NCBI GenBank assembly: GCA_021414105.1
Contig: JAIOPB010000034.1
Coordinates: forward strand, 1-64,000
Length of the DNA: 64,000 bases
Reading direction: 5' to 3'
From: Nitrosarchaeum sp.
GTDB lineage: Archaea > Thermoproteota > Nitrososphaeria > Nitrososphaerales > Nitrosopumilaceae
In this document: positions 27,859 through 36,444 of the stretch, piece by piece
Position numbering within the stretch: the stretch's first letter is position 1
Layout of the letters: every line of letters starts with the position of its first letter
Translations under genes and position numbers: made by a program
The notes under the pieces: generated by a model
The model's database searches: none
What the model was told of the DNA's origin: nothing
Seen by the model: only the letters and a program-made list of their open reading frames with translations

Positions 27859-28215
27859 ATGCAGTATTTTCAAGCTGTACAACAGGGAAAACAAAGAGCT
27901 AGTAAGTCACAAATGAAAATGTTTGAAGTTGCAGGATTTGGAATGTTAACATTAACTACAAAAAAAATTGATGGTAAATTTCATCCAGTTGGAGAAGAAG
28001 ATTTTGTTGCAGTAATTAATTCGCCTGATGGATATGTTGCCATATTAGCAGACAAAGATGGATTTACAAAGGCTCAATCAAAGTCACTAGAAAAAAAAGA
28101 GGCATTATCAATTTATAAGAAATTAAGAGATTCTGGAATTCCAGAATACCCTGAAAAAGATATTCAGATTTGGTCAGAGCGACGTCCAACTGTACAAAAC
28201 GAAATTTCTGAGTAA
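27859..28215 (+). CDS. Conserved-looking hypothetical protein
   Basis: A 118-residue soluble protein without signal or membrane segments. It starts MQYFQAVQQGKQRASKSQMK and has a central beta stretch (FGMLTLTTKKIDGKFHP) followed by EDFVAVINSPDGYVAILADK and a C-terminal helix. I recognise no family. The gene is single, converging on pyrH with no gap (stop 28215, next stop 28216). Codon use looks like its neighbours, so it is a real gene. Confidence 0.65.
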   Translation: MQYFQAVQQGKQRASKSQMKMFEVAGFGMLTLTTKKIDGKFHPVGEEDFVAVINSPDGYVAILADKDGFTKAQSKSLEKKEALSIYKKLRDSGIPEYPEKDIQIWSERRPTVQNEISE

Positions 28216-28899
28216 TTATTTTGAGGGTAGAACTATTTCAGTTCCTACATCTACACCTTTGATTGCTTTTTCAAGTGTTTTGATATCGGCTTTTAGTATT
28301 CGTGTCTTTATTTTAGAGCGTTCAATAATTTTCAGAGCTACTATATCCATCAAATCATAACCTCCTGCAAGAGAATCTTCATGAACTAGCATATTTCTTA
28401 AATTCTTGAGTTCAATTCGTTTGAATTTTTTTGCATTTTTGAATTTGTTAGGATCCATATCATAAACACCATCAACATCTGTGGCATTGAGAAATTGTTC
28501 TGCATTGATTTTTTCAGCAATAAGGGCTGCAGTTCCATTGGTACTTTGTCCAGGATGTAAACCACCTGTAACTACAATCAAACCATCATCTACTGCATGT
28601 CTTACTTCTTGTAATGTTGTTGGTGGATGAGAATATGCTTTATTTTTTAGAGCATAAATCAAGAGTTTTGCATTTAGTCTAGAGATTTCGATTCCAAGTT
28701 CATCCAGTGTAGACTCATCAGCTCCTGAAGATCTTGCATGAGCAATGTAATGTCTGGCAATATGTCCACCACCTGCAATAATTATTGGTTGGCATATTTT
28801 ACTAATCTTGACCAGAAATGAGGCGTAATCTTTTAGCATTTTTGCATTATCCATACCAAAAATTCGTCCTGAAAGTTTTATGACGATTCTTTTTTTCAT
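28216..28899 (-). CDS. pyrH: Uridylate kinase
   Basis: A 227-residue amino-acid-kinase-fold enzyme that phosphorylates UMP to [13 protein letters not shown] holds the phosphate-binding lysine, [10 protein letters not shown] the glycine loop, and [15 protein letters not shown] the nucleotide site. The length fits the archaeal hexameric type. Its ATG overlaps the stop of the HD-phosphohydrolase gene by one base (TAATG), in an operon with tmk, so three pyrimidine or dNTP genes are coupled. Confidence 0.95.
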   Translation of the reverse strand: MKKRIVIKLSGRIFGMDNAKMLKDYASFLVKISKICQPIIIAGGGHIARHYIAHARSSGADESTLDELGIEISRLNAKLLIYALKNKAYSHPPTTLQEVRHAVDDGLIVVTGGLHPGQSTNGTAALIAEKINAEQFLNATDVDGVYDMDPNKFKNAKKFKRIELKNLRNMLVHEDSLAGGYDLMDIVALKIIERSKIKTRILKADIKTLEKAIKGVDVGTEIVLPSK

Positions 28900-30134
28900 T
28901 ATTTTAAACCACCAAGGATTGATTTTGCGGCAATTTCAACTTTTTTTCTGTTCTTTTGATGTGTGTATATTCTAAGAATATTCATAAAACCAGATATTGC
29001 TGAAACTACAGGAATTTGTGATATAGGCATCTCTTGGGCAGTTGACTTGCCATTCTCTGTTGTAATCAAAATGATATATTTTGATTCATTTTTTGATGGC
29101 GCAAGTGGAATTGATGGAGTAACAGAGCTATCAACAAAAATTTCACTTTCATCAACTTGAGATTTTTTTGATATGGATGTTCTTAGCTCGTTAGTTCTAG
29201 CTTTTCCCAAATTAGTTCTGCTAGTTAAAATTCGTTCAAATACACATTTTAACAATTTTCTGTTTTGATAATCTTCAGCAAATTGTCTAGCACGTTTTAG
29301 TTTAGATGATTTTGATGAAATAAGTGTGGATAGTACGTATTCGTCTGTAAGTTTTACATATTCATTAATGTTAAAAGAGGTAAAACCAAACTCATCATCA
29401 GATAATCGTAATGCCTCTAAAAGCATAACTTCGGCGGCTCTTACTGTTTTATGAAAATACACTGCTTTGAACATTTGATAACGAGAATGCATCATAGATT
29501 CAAAAGAGTATAGTGCTGATCTTTCTAGAGCGAGTTTTTTCTGATGTACATCGAGGGATTGTGTTATTCTTTTGTGATCAATTTGGGCATGTTCTGCACC
29601 AGTAAAGTAACCATCCCTTAACAAGTAATCCATCATATCAGCACTTAATGCTCCTGAAATGATTTCATTCATGTATTGCAATTTCGAATCACCAAAAGCT
29701 ACTTTTGTGATAAGTTTTTTGTCATACCCATTTTTTGACAAGCTATCACCAATTTCAGATTTTAAAATAATTTCTTTACCAAAATCTTCATGTGAGAATT
29801 TCTTTTGCTGTATAATCTCCTCAAAAAGATGTGAAAAAGGTCCATGACCTATATCGTGTAAAAGTCCTGCAAGTCTCAAAACTTCTATGTCATGTGATTT
29901 TAAAATTCCTTTTTCATTTAAAGCCTGACCAGATTGACTTGCAATGTGCATAACACCCAAAGAATGCTCAAATCTAGTATGTTGTGCTGCAGGATATGTC
30001 AAATGAGCGCCAGAAAGTTGACGTATTCGCCTTAGTCTTTGAAATATAGGAGTATCAATTATTTTTAGTTCATGATCATAAACGCGAATAAAATCGTGTA
30101 TTGGATCAACTATATCTAGATAATTTTTTTTCAT
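28899..30134 (-). CDS. HD-domain phosphohydrolase (dNTPase/SAMHD-like)
   Basis: A 411-residue protein. The HD metal site is built from [12 protein letters not shown] (about residues 52-63) and [15 protein letters not shown] (about 92-106), with a further Asp in [10 protein letters not shown]. These blocks are shared with dGTPase/SAMHD1-type triphosphohydrolases, which hydrolyse dNTPs to deoxynucleosides. It overlaps tmk by 4 bp and pyrH by 1 bp, so a role in balancing dNTP pools fits the context. The exact substrate cannot be read from the sequence. The C-terminal 90 residues are less conserved. Confidence 0.88.
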   Translation of the reverse strand: MKKNYLDIVDPIHDFIRVYDHELKIIDTPIFQRLRRIRQLSGAHLTYPAAQHTRFEHSLGVMHIASQSGQALNEKGILKSHDIEVLRLAGLLHDIGHGPFSHLFEEIIQQKKFSHEDFGKEIILKSEIGDSLSKNGYDKKLITKVAFGDSKLQYMNEIISGALSADMMDYLLRDGYFTGAEHAQIDHKRITQSLDVHQKKLALERSALYSFESMMHSRYQMFKAVYFHKTVRAAEVMLLEALRLSDDEFGFTSFNINEYVKLTDEYVLSTLISSKSSKLKRARQFAEDYQNRKLLKCVFERILTSRTNLGKARTNELRTSISKKSQVDESEIFVDSSVTPSIPLAPSKNESKYIILITTENGKSTAQEMPISQIPVVSAISGFMNILRIYTHQKNRKKVEIAAKSILGGLK

Positions 30135-30712
30135 ATGCCTATTTTCTTTGTAAATACTTTTAGAATATCTTTATGAACTTCTTGTTTTGGTTTTGATGCA
30201 TCAATAATTTGCCAATGTTGATTCTTTGCGATAGTTCTATAAATTTTAGATATTTTTCTCAGGAATTCTTCATTTTTTTCAAATTTATCTCTATTAGTTT
30301 TTTTCCTACTAAATGATTCTCTTTGAGTTACGTCTAGTAAAATTACAAGATCAGCCTTTGGAAGTCCGGCATCTAAATTTTCTAACCATTCACGTTTCAT
30401 TCCGTTTGCTAAACCATAGATTAGATTAGATTGGTAGTAACGATTCATTATCAAAACAGAATTTTTTGATTTGGCTACTAAGATTTCATTTAGTTTTTCC
30501 CATCTATTTGCAGCTAAAAGACAGTGAATCACTTGGGGAGGAAATTTTCTCTTACCATTAAGATATTTTGCAATTTCTTTTCCAATAGGTGTCTTATAAT
30601 CAGGAAAGCTAAAGGTAGCAGTCTTAATTTGTCTTTGTTTTAATGCTTTTGCCAATAATGCAGTTTGAGTTTTCTTTCCTGCTTGATCTCCACCCTCAAT
30701 AACAATTATCAT
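30131..30712 (-). CDS. tmk: Thymidylate kinase
   Basis: A 193-residue P-loop kinase that converts dTMP to dTDP. The N-terminus has IEGGDQAGKKTQTALLAKAL; the usual Ser/Thr just after the P-loop lysine is replaced by Lys (GKKT), a small oddity. MNRYYQSNLIYG supplies the DR(Y/F)-type motif with N for D, and LVILLDV is the third conserved strand. The gene is first in an overlapping operon with the HD phosphohydrolase and pyrH. The start at ATG 30712 gives the usual length. Confidence 0.9.
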   Translation of the reverse strand: MIIVIEGGDQAGKKTQTALLAKALKQRQIKTATFSFPDYKTPIGKEIAKYLNGKRKFPPQVIHCLLAANRWEKLNEILVAKSKNSVLIMNRYYQSNLIYGLANGMKREWLENLDAGLPKADLVILLDVTQRESFSRKKTNRDKFEKNEEFLRKISKIYRTIAKNQHWQIIDASKPKQEVHKDILKVFTKKIGI

Positions 30713-30897
30713 AAGTTACAAAACCAGAGAAATTAATTGATTAAAAATCTATCAAGGTTTAGACTACGCTGGTGTGCATATATCACGCAAATTCGCTAAA
30801 AAATTTCAAGAATTAACATAATTTTTACAAGATTCTAGGACATACAGAAATTAGACAGATTGAATTCTAATTTACTCACATAATCAAATGTAAAGCC

Positions 30898-30926
30898 GTA
30901 TATCCTAGATTCTTGTCGACTCGACA
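30898..30926 (+). promoter_or_regulatory. TATA box and GC-containing inverted repeat before the APC permease
   Basis: The 220-bp gap between tmk and the permease holds GTATAT at 30898-30903, about 32 bp before ATG 30933, and then a perfect inverted repeat TGTCGA-C-TCGACA at 30914-30926. The repeat lies where transcription should begin, a position suited to a repressor site, and its GC content stands out from the AT-rich surroundings. The rest of the gap contains no ORF or RNA that I can recognise. Confidence 0.45.
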
Positions 30927-30932
30927 GATTCA

Positions 30933-33272
30933 ATGGCTGAAATTCCATCGTCAGGTCTTGTACGTAGTTTATCCCTCATTGATATTGTCATGGTAGGGAT
31001 TGCAGCCATGATTGGTGGAGCTATATTCGTATTGGTTGGTCCAGCGATGGATGAGGCAGGACCAGCACTTATGATCGTGTTTTTAGTCAATGGTGTAATC
31101 ACATTATTTACCGCCATGACTTATGCAGAACTTGGTTCTGCACTTCCAGAAGCTGGAGGTGGCTATGGTTGGATTAGACAAGGGTTACCAAGACCAAATG
31201 CATTCATCAGTGGATGGATGGCGTGGTTTGCACATATGATAGCAGGAAGTCTTTATGCAGTAGGCTTTGGTGCGTTTCTTGCCCATTTGCTTACCATAAT
31301 GAACATAGTAGTCTTTGAAGGATTAGACAAAATAATTGCAGTACTAGCAGTGGTGCTTTTTACTTACATTAATGTCAAGGGAGCATCTGATACTGGCAAA
31401 GTTGGAAGTGCAATTACATTTTTACAGTTAGCAATTATCGGTGTTCTTATAATTGCAGGTTTGTATGCAGTTAGTTTTACCAATCATGATTGGCCTGACA
31501 ACTTTCAGGATTTTTTCCCAAAGGGTAGCATTGGAATTATTATTGCGATGGGTTTGACGTTTATTGCTTTTGAAGGATATGAGATAATTGTTCAAACAGG
31601 TGAGGAGGTAAAAAATCCAAAACGAAATATTCCACGAGCAATTTTTATTTCATTAGCAGTAGTTGTTGTGCTGTATATTGTTTTTACATTTGCATTCATT
31701 GGTGGTCTGAATCCATCTCAAACTGGAGAAGATCCTTGGAAATTCATTGGAGGACATAAAGAGCTTGGAATCATAGAAGGTGCAAAGTTTCTTTTACCGT
31801 TTGGTGCTTTGATAGTACTTGTTGGAGGTATCGTATCTACATTATCTGCATTAAATGCAACTACATTTTCATCTAGTCGTGTTGCATTTGCAATGGGAAG
31901 ACATTACACTTTACCTGTAGAATTTAGCACACTACACAAAAAATATCATACACCACACTATGCAACAATAGCATCCGGAGTAATAATGATAATAGTGGCA
32001 TTACTGTTACCGCTTGAGCAAATCGCACTGGCTGCAAGTGTTATGTTTCTTTTTCTTTTTACTCAGGTAAATATTGCTGCCATAACAATTCGTCGATTAT
32101 ACGGACACAAACTAGACTATGGGTTTAAGATGCCTTTTTTCCCTGTTTTGCCTTTAATTGGAATATTTACCAAAATTGGACTTGCGATATATCTTTTGAT
32201 CTATAATCCGCTAAGCTGGCTGATTGCAATTATTTGGATATTGATAGGTTTTTCAATTTACAAAATATACTCTGTTAAAAAAGAAATTGAGCACCATGCC
32301 CCTCTAGTTGTTAGCGAGGGTCCAAAAGAAAGAAAGGATTATCGAATAATGGTTGTTTTTGATCAACACTCTGCAAAATTTGCCAAAATAGCATCAGCTA
32401 TTGCACAACAAAAGGATGGGGAAGTCTCATTTTTGAATATAGTGACAATTCCTACACAGTTACCGCTTACAGTAGCTCAAAAATTCAATGAGCCTGCAAT
32501 GAGATCATTTGATGAATTAAAAAAAGAAGCATGGTCAGTCCCATGCAGATACCTTATACGATTAACACATGATACTACGGAAGCCATTCTTGCAACCGTA
32601 GAGCAACAAGGAGTTAATTTACTAATCATGGATTTTCACAGTCTGAAAAATAATAGAAAATTACTCTCACTTACTACATGTGATATTATGGGAGTACATA
32701 TGGGAGAAAATTTTCATACCGAATTATCCAACATTGTTGTTTCATATGACAAAGGGAGACATTCCAACATGGGATTGGAAATCTCAGACATACTAGCCAA
32801 ATCACTAAATAGCAAAATCAGAATAGTTCGGGGAGTAACAGGTTCCCCCGAGGAAGAGAGAGATATTTTGGCAAAACTTAACGAGCGAATGTTTGATCTA
32901 GATATAAAAAAAATTCCAATACACAAAATACCTTCAAGAAAAGAAAATGTGATGCGAGATTTGTTAGCACATTTTAACAGCACCATACCAGAGATAATTA
33001 TAATGGGTGCTGGAAATCAATCTGATCAAGCATTTAGTCCAAAAACAATGGAAATTATTGAAAAAACAAAGACAACCATTTTTGTGATTAGAGATTCTAG
33101 ATTATCCTCAATCCAAACTAGATATTTTTGGGATAAAATTGCCCCAAGAATAAGGGAGAATAAATTTGCATATAGAATGTATCTGGATTTATTACGATTA
33201 TTATATTTCATCAGAACGAAAAAACATACTATGGAATCTGATGATGATTATTTTATATCAAAAAGAAAATAA
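30933..33272 (+). CDS. APC-family permease with C-terminal universal-stress domains
   Basis: A 779-residue protein. Residues 10-455 contain about twelve transmembrane helices of the amino acid-polyamine-organocation superfamily. GAIFVLVGPAMDEAGPA is the helix-1 break and GLTFIAFEGYEIIVQTGEEV the helix-6 region. Two UspA-like alpha/beta domains follow (about 470-610 and 615-745; YRIMVVFDQHSAKFAKIA and NIVVSYDKGRHSNMGLEI begin them). The second ends in IIIMGAG, where nucleotide-binding Usp proteins have a glycine motif. The substrate is probably an amino acid or other amine. The Usp domains may sense ATP or another nucleotide to set transport, which is inference. Confidence 0.88.
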   Translation: MAEIPSSGLVRSLSLIDIVMVGIAAMIGGAIFVLVGPAMDEAGPALMIVFLVNGVITLFTAMTYAELGSALPEAGGGYGWIRQGLPRPNAFISGWMAWFAHMIAGSLYAVGFGAFLAHLLTIMNIVVFEGLDKIIAVLAVVLFTYINVKGASDTGKVGSAITFLQLAIIGVLIIAGLYAVSFTNHDWPDNFQDFFPKGSIGIIIAMGLTFIAFEGYEIIVQTGEEVKNPKRNIPRAIFISLAVVVVLYIVFTFAFIGGLNPSQTGEDPWKFIGGHKELGIIEGAKFLLPFGALIVLVGGIVSTLSALNATTFSSSRVAFAMGRHYTLPVEFSTLHKKYHTPHYATIASGVIMIIVALLLPLEQIALAASVMFLFLFTQVNIAAITIRRLYGHKLDYGFKMPFFPVLPLIGIFTKIGLAIYLLIYNPLSWLIAIIWILIGFSIYKIYSVKKEIEHHAPLVVSEGPKERKDYRIMVVFDQHSAKFAKIASAIAQQKDGEVSFLNIVTIPTQLPLTVAQKFNEPAMRSFDELKKEAWSVPCRYLIRLTHDTTEAILATVEQQGVNLLIMDFHSLKNNRKLLSLTTCDIMGVHMGENFHTELSNIVVSYDKGRHSNMGLEISDILAKSLNSKIRIVRGVTGSPEEERDILAKLNERMFDLDIKKIPIHKIPSRKENVMRDLLAHFNSTIPEIIIMGAGNQSDQAFSPKTMEIIEKTKTTIFVIRDSRLSSIQTRYFWDKIAPRIRENKFAYRMYLDLLRLLYFIRTKKHTMESDDDYFISKRK

Positions 33273-33410
33273 TGTGGAGTTGACAAAAGGAAAACATACA
33301 GGATTTATTTTGATATAATTAGACTCCTGAGAACCATGTAGAATTAGATCACATAACAAAAAGAAGGAAATGAAACAAGACATATTCTCGCCAGTGTTTA
33401 GCTATCAAGG

Positions 33411-33417
33411 TTTATAA
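33411..33417 (+). promoter_or_regulatory. TATA box of the hsp20 gene
   Basis: TTTATAA centred about 29 bp before ATG 33443 within GGTTTATAACC. Spacing fits a leaderless or nearly leaderless transcript. Confidence 0.5.
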
Positions 33418-33442
33418 CCAAAAATTAAGCACATATCTCAAA

Positions 33443-33829
33443 ATGGGACTAGTAAAATCCATGGCAAAAGAAATGATAAAAGAGATCGGGAACAAATCAA
33501 GAGAATTTTATGAGTTTGTTTTACCGCCTGTAGATATGTATCTAGATAATGAAAAACTAACATTATTAATTGACTTGCCAGGATTTGCAAAAAAAGATAT
33601 CAAATTATCACTTGATGGAAATATTCTCTCCATTCAGGCATGTAAAGAAATTTCTGATGAAAAAAATCAAAACATTATCTGCAATCAAAGACCCAACATC
33701 ATAGATAAGAAAATTAGACTACCAATTGATCTTAGAGAAGAGCAAGTAAGTTCTGCAAAATATGAACATGGTGTGCTAACAGTTACAATTCCTGTTAAAA
33801 AACATGGAAAAGATATTTCAATAGAATAA
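33443..33829 (+). CDS. Small heat shock protein (Hsp20 / alpha-crystallin)
   Basis: A 128-residue chaperone. The alpha-crystallin domain runs from about residue 30 (PPVDMYLDNEKLTLLIDLPG) to the end, and the hallmark (K)YEHGVLTVTIP is present near residue 112. The N-terminal arm is short and the C-terminal I-x-I-like tail is DISIE. It would hold unfolding proteins in oligomers without ATP. The stop abuts the convergent UbiB-like kinase gene. Confidence 0.92.
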   Translation: MGLVKSMAKEMIKEIGNKSREFYEFVLPPVDMYLDNEKLTLLIDLPGFAKKDIKLSLDGNILSIQACKEISDEKNQNIICNQRPNIIDKKIRLPIDLREEQVSSAKYEHGVLTVTIPVKKHGKDISIE

Positions 33830-35380
33830 TCAACGCTTTCTGAAAATTGTAAAGATACTCATTATTATCAGAGCACCTATCATTCCAGTAATTCCCAGTG
33901 ATTCATTAGATGTATACAAAACAGTAGAACCTACAAATATTGCAGATGAAAGAATACTTCCAGAAAGTAAAATATTAGATTTTGGTTTAGCGTTTAAGAG
34001 TTGAATTGACCTGCTTTCATCAATAAATTTTTTGAGTTCTGGCGCAATTGAGATAGTAGCGTCAATTGATTTTGCAAATCTTTGAAAAGAATATTTTAGT
34101 TCTTCGATGTATGCATCTTTGATCAAATGTTCTTCTTCTAAAATTTCTCTTAGTACTTTGACAAATTTAAAATCAACCTTATGCGTTTTGTAGATTCCTT
34201 CTATGATTGATGCCATTCTCATGTACAATGCTAGATTCTTTGGAAGAACAAATGGGAATTTACTCATTGTTTTGTTTGCAAGTTCCATCAAACTTTGTAC
34301 TTCCATTTCGTCTGGTTTTTTTCCATGCATTGCACGAACAGCCAGTTCTATTCCCTTCTCAATTACTGATCGGTTAAAATCAGGAGTTAACATTCCAAGG
34401 TCAGCCATTGCATTTACGGTTCTTGGAGGATCTTTCTCAACTAAGGCAAGATAAAGTCTGATTAGTCTTAGTCTAGTTTCATTGTCTAATCGTCCAACCA
34501 TTCCATAATCATAAAGAATGAGTTTTCCATCGTCAGTTACTGAAATATTTCCAGGATGAGGATCTGCGTGAAATAGTGAATGGCGCAAAAGCATGGTGAA
34601 AAAGACCTTGTGAACATCAACTACTAGTTTCTGCCTATCAATTCCCTTCTCATCAAGTGCTTCTATATTGGTTATTTTGATGCCAGGAATGTATTCCATA
34701 GTAAGTACGTTTTTTGAAGAATAATCATCATAAACTGAAGGAATGAATATGTTGCTTTTTTTCATATTATGTTTAATTTTTTTGAGATTTGCCGATTCAA
34801 TGGTGTAATCCATCTCCTCATGAATTGTTTCAATAAATTGAGAAAGCATTGCTCTTGCAGAAAAACGCAAGTTTGGATCTACAAATCTTAATGCCATTGG
34901 AAGAATTTTTTTTAAGACTTTGAGATCCTCTTCAACAACTTTTTCAATACCAGGTCTTTTTACTTTAACAACAATTTCTTGGTCAGAGATTCTTCCACGA
35001 TAAACCTGACCTAAAGATGCGCCAGAAAGAGGATTCGGATCCAGGCTGTCAAATTTTTCACTAATTGGTCCTATATCATTTTCTATTATGGGTTTTACCT
35101 GATCAAATGGAGCTGCTGGAACATTGTCTTGCAGTTTAGCAAGTTCTTCCAAGTATGGTTGTGGCAAAATATCAGCTCGTGATGAAAGCCATTGTCCTAA
35201 TTTTATGTAAACAGGTCCTAATGAAATGAAAGTGTTTAGAACTTTACGTGCGTTCTTACGATATTTTTCTAAATCAATATCTTTGCCCTCTTTTTTTACC
35301 CATTTTCTTCTATCTTTTCGTAATGCCAAAATTGAAGGAAGTAGTTTAATGAAAATTTTAATTGTTCTTGCAGTAGACAT
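33830..35380 (-). CDS. ABC1/UbiB-family atypical kinase
   Basis: A 516-residue protein of the AarF/UbiB/COQ8 family. The family-specific KxGQ motif is in IKLGQWLSSR (about residue 60), the Ala-rich loop in SGASLGQVYRG, the Lys in VVKVKRPG, and the catalytic and metal motifs in FHADPHPGNISV and LYDYGMVG. Two C-terminal transmembrane helices (about 463-513) anchor it. Members assist isoprenoid quinone synthesis or lipid balance, and menaquinone is likely here. It is coupled to the upstream 133-residue gene (2-bp gap). Confidence 0.9.
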   Translation of the reverse strand: MSTARTIKIFIKLLPSILALRKDRRKWVKKEGKDIDLEKYRKNARKVLNTFISLGPVYIKLGQWLSSRADILPQPYLEELAKLQDNVPAAPFDQVKPIIENDIGPISEKFDSLDPNPLSGASLGQVYRGRISDQEIVVKVKRPGIEKVVEEDLKVLKKILPMALRFVDPNLRFSARAMLSQFIETIHEEMDYTIESANLKKIKHNMKKSNIFIPSVYDDYSSKNVLTMEYIPGIKITNIEALDEKGIDRQKLVVDVHKVFFTMLLRHSLFHADPHPGNISVTDDGKLILYDYGMVGRLDNETRLRLIRLYLALVEKDPPRTVNAMADLGMLTPDFNRSVIEKGIELAVRAMHGKKPDEMEVQSLMELANKTMSKFPFVLPKNLALYMRMASIIEGIYKTHKVDFKFVKVLREILEEEHLIKDAYIEELKYSFQRFAKSIDATISIAPELKKFIDESRSIQLLNAKPKSNILLSGSILSSAIFVGSTVLYTSNESLGITGMIGALIIMSIFTIFRKR

Positions 35381-35382
35381 GT

Positions 35383-35784
35383 TTACTCTAAATAATTTCT
35401 AATTTTTTTAGTTGCAACATATCCAACATATCCTGTAATAATAGAAGAAAGAAGAGTTGCAGATATGGTGGATTTTTTTGATTTGTTATTATTTAGAAAT
35501 TTTTTTGCAATTTCTGAACCACCTAAAATTGAACATGCTAATCCAATCAGAACTTCTGGAGCATCGTAAACTAAATGACCAAAAGGATCTTTTCTAGGAT
35601 CAATTCTATCAGTATGAACTAGAAATTTATCGTCATATTCTCTAATGTGTAAATTACCATATCGAAATTGTCTTTTTGCGCCATTTTTTTGTCCCAGTGT
35701 GGTTTCTTTTGCTTCTTCAAGCATAAATTCCCGTAATTCCTTTGGTACTTCAATTTCATCTCTTGGCATGAACGCAAGATCCAT
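35383..35784 (-). CDS. Hypothetical protein with C-terminal membrane segment
   Basis: A 133-residue protein. The N-terminal half is soluble and charged (PRDEIEVPKELREFMLEEAKE, with FRYGNLHIREYDDKFLVHTD after it). Residues about 75-90 (PEVLIGLACSILGG) and 108-126 are hydrophobic. The gene ends 2 bp before the UbiB-like kinase ATG, so the two are very probably co-transcribed and the product may act with the kinase. No family is recognised. Confidence 0.65.
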   Translation of the reverse strand: MDLAFMPRDEIEVPKELREFMLEEAKETTLGQKNGAKRQFRYGNLHIREYDDKFLVHTDRIDPRKDPFGHLVYDAPEVLIGLACSILGGSEIAKKFLNNNKSKKSTISATLLSSIITGYVGYVATKKIRNYLE

Positions 35785-35914
35785 TATTTGCTTATAATCT
35801 TAGCCATGACAAAAATAGAAAATTAGTATCTTTTTCGTACTTGTTTAGTAAGAATTTATTTTTTGGATTTTAGTTCTTTTCTATGTATATGAATTTAGGA
35901 ATTACAAAAAAGAT

Positions 35915-36007
35915 TCAGAAAAGTGGTGTTGTTATGAATCCTACTATACATCCTGCTAGAAAGAGAAATGTACTTTTTGCCATACCTAATTCATATTGTC
36001 TCAACAT
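35915..36007 (-). CDS. Possible 30-residue membrane peptide
   Basis: ATG 36007 to TGA 35915 encodes MLRQYELGMAKSTFLFLAG followed by a hydrophobic stretch ending FITTPLF, i.e. one transmembrane helix. A weak TATA-like GATATTT (minus strand, about 36028-36034) is at leaderless spacing. The rest of the 279-bp gap between 35784 and 36064 shows nothing else. Evidence is thin and the call is tentative. Confidence 0.33.
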   Translation of the reverse strand: MLRQYELGMAKSTFLFLAGCIVGFITTPLF

Positions 36008-36063
36008 AATCATATAACAATAATGCAAATATCCCAAAATAGGGAATCAGAAATTAGATGATG

Positions 36064-36396
36064 TTACGGTTTTGATTCTGTTGTAGAGAGTTTCTTTATT
36101 ACTTGTTCAAGTTCTACTTTGTTATCATTAATTACATGTTTTAGCACTTCAATCTCTTGGTTTAGTTGTTCTAAATGGACATCATCAGAGTTGGCAACCT
36201 TAGCTTCCAATTCAGAAAGTAATTGTTGATTATATTGATTAATTTTTTCTAGTTCTTCTTTGTAATTTTGCAATTTTTCGTATGGGTTAGATTTTTCAAT
36301 AATTTGAGCATAGTTTTGATTAGTAATATAACCAAAAGAAATTACAATGGTTCCTATAACCAATACAGTAATCAGTACAATAATAGGTAATCTCAT
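36064..36396 (-). CDS. Membrane-anchored coiled-coil protein
   Basis: A 110-residue protein with one N-terminal transmembrane helix (residues 3-25) and a long heptad-rich stretch (about 36-102, with repeated LEKIN, LEAKV, LEQLNQEIEVLKHV). Topology suggests the coiled coil is extracellular. It follows the secreted/FtsX/ABC genes on the same strand after a 48-bp gap and might be part of the same envelope complex. Function unknown. Confidence 0.65.
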   Translation of the reverse strand: MRLPIIVLITVLVIGTIVISFGYITNQNYAQIIEKSNPYEKLQNYKEELEKINQYNQQLLSELEAKVANSDDVHLEQLNQEIEVLKHVINDNKVELEQVIKKLSTTESKP

Positions 36397-36444
36397 TTTT
36401 TATCAGCTTTAGTTTTTTATTATTTCTAATTTAAAATTTGATTC

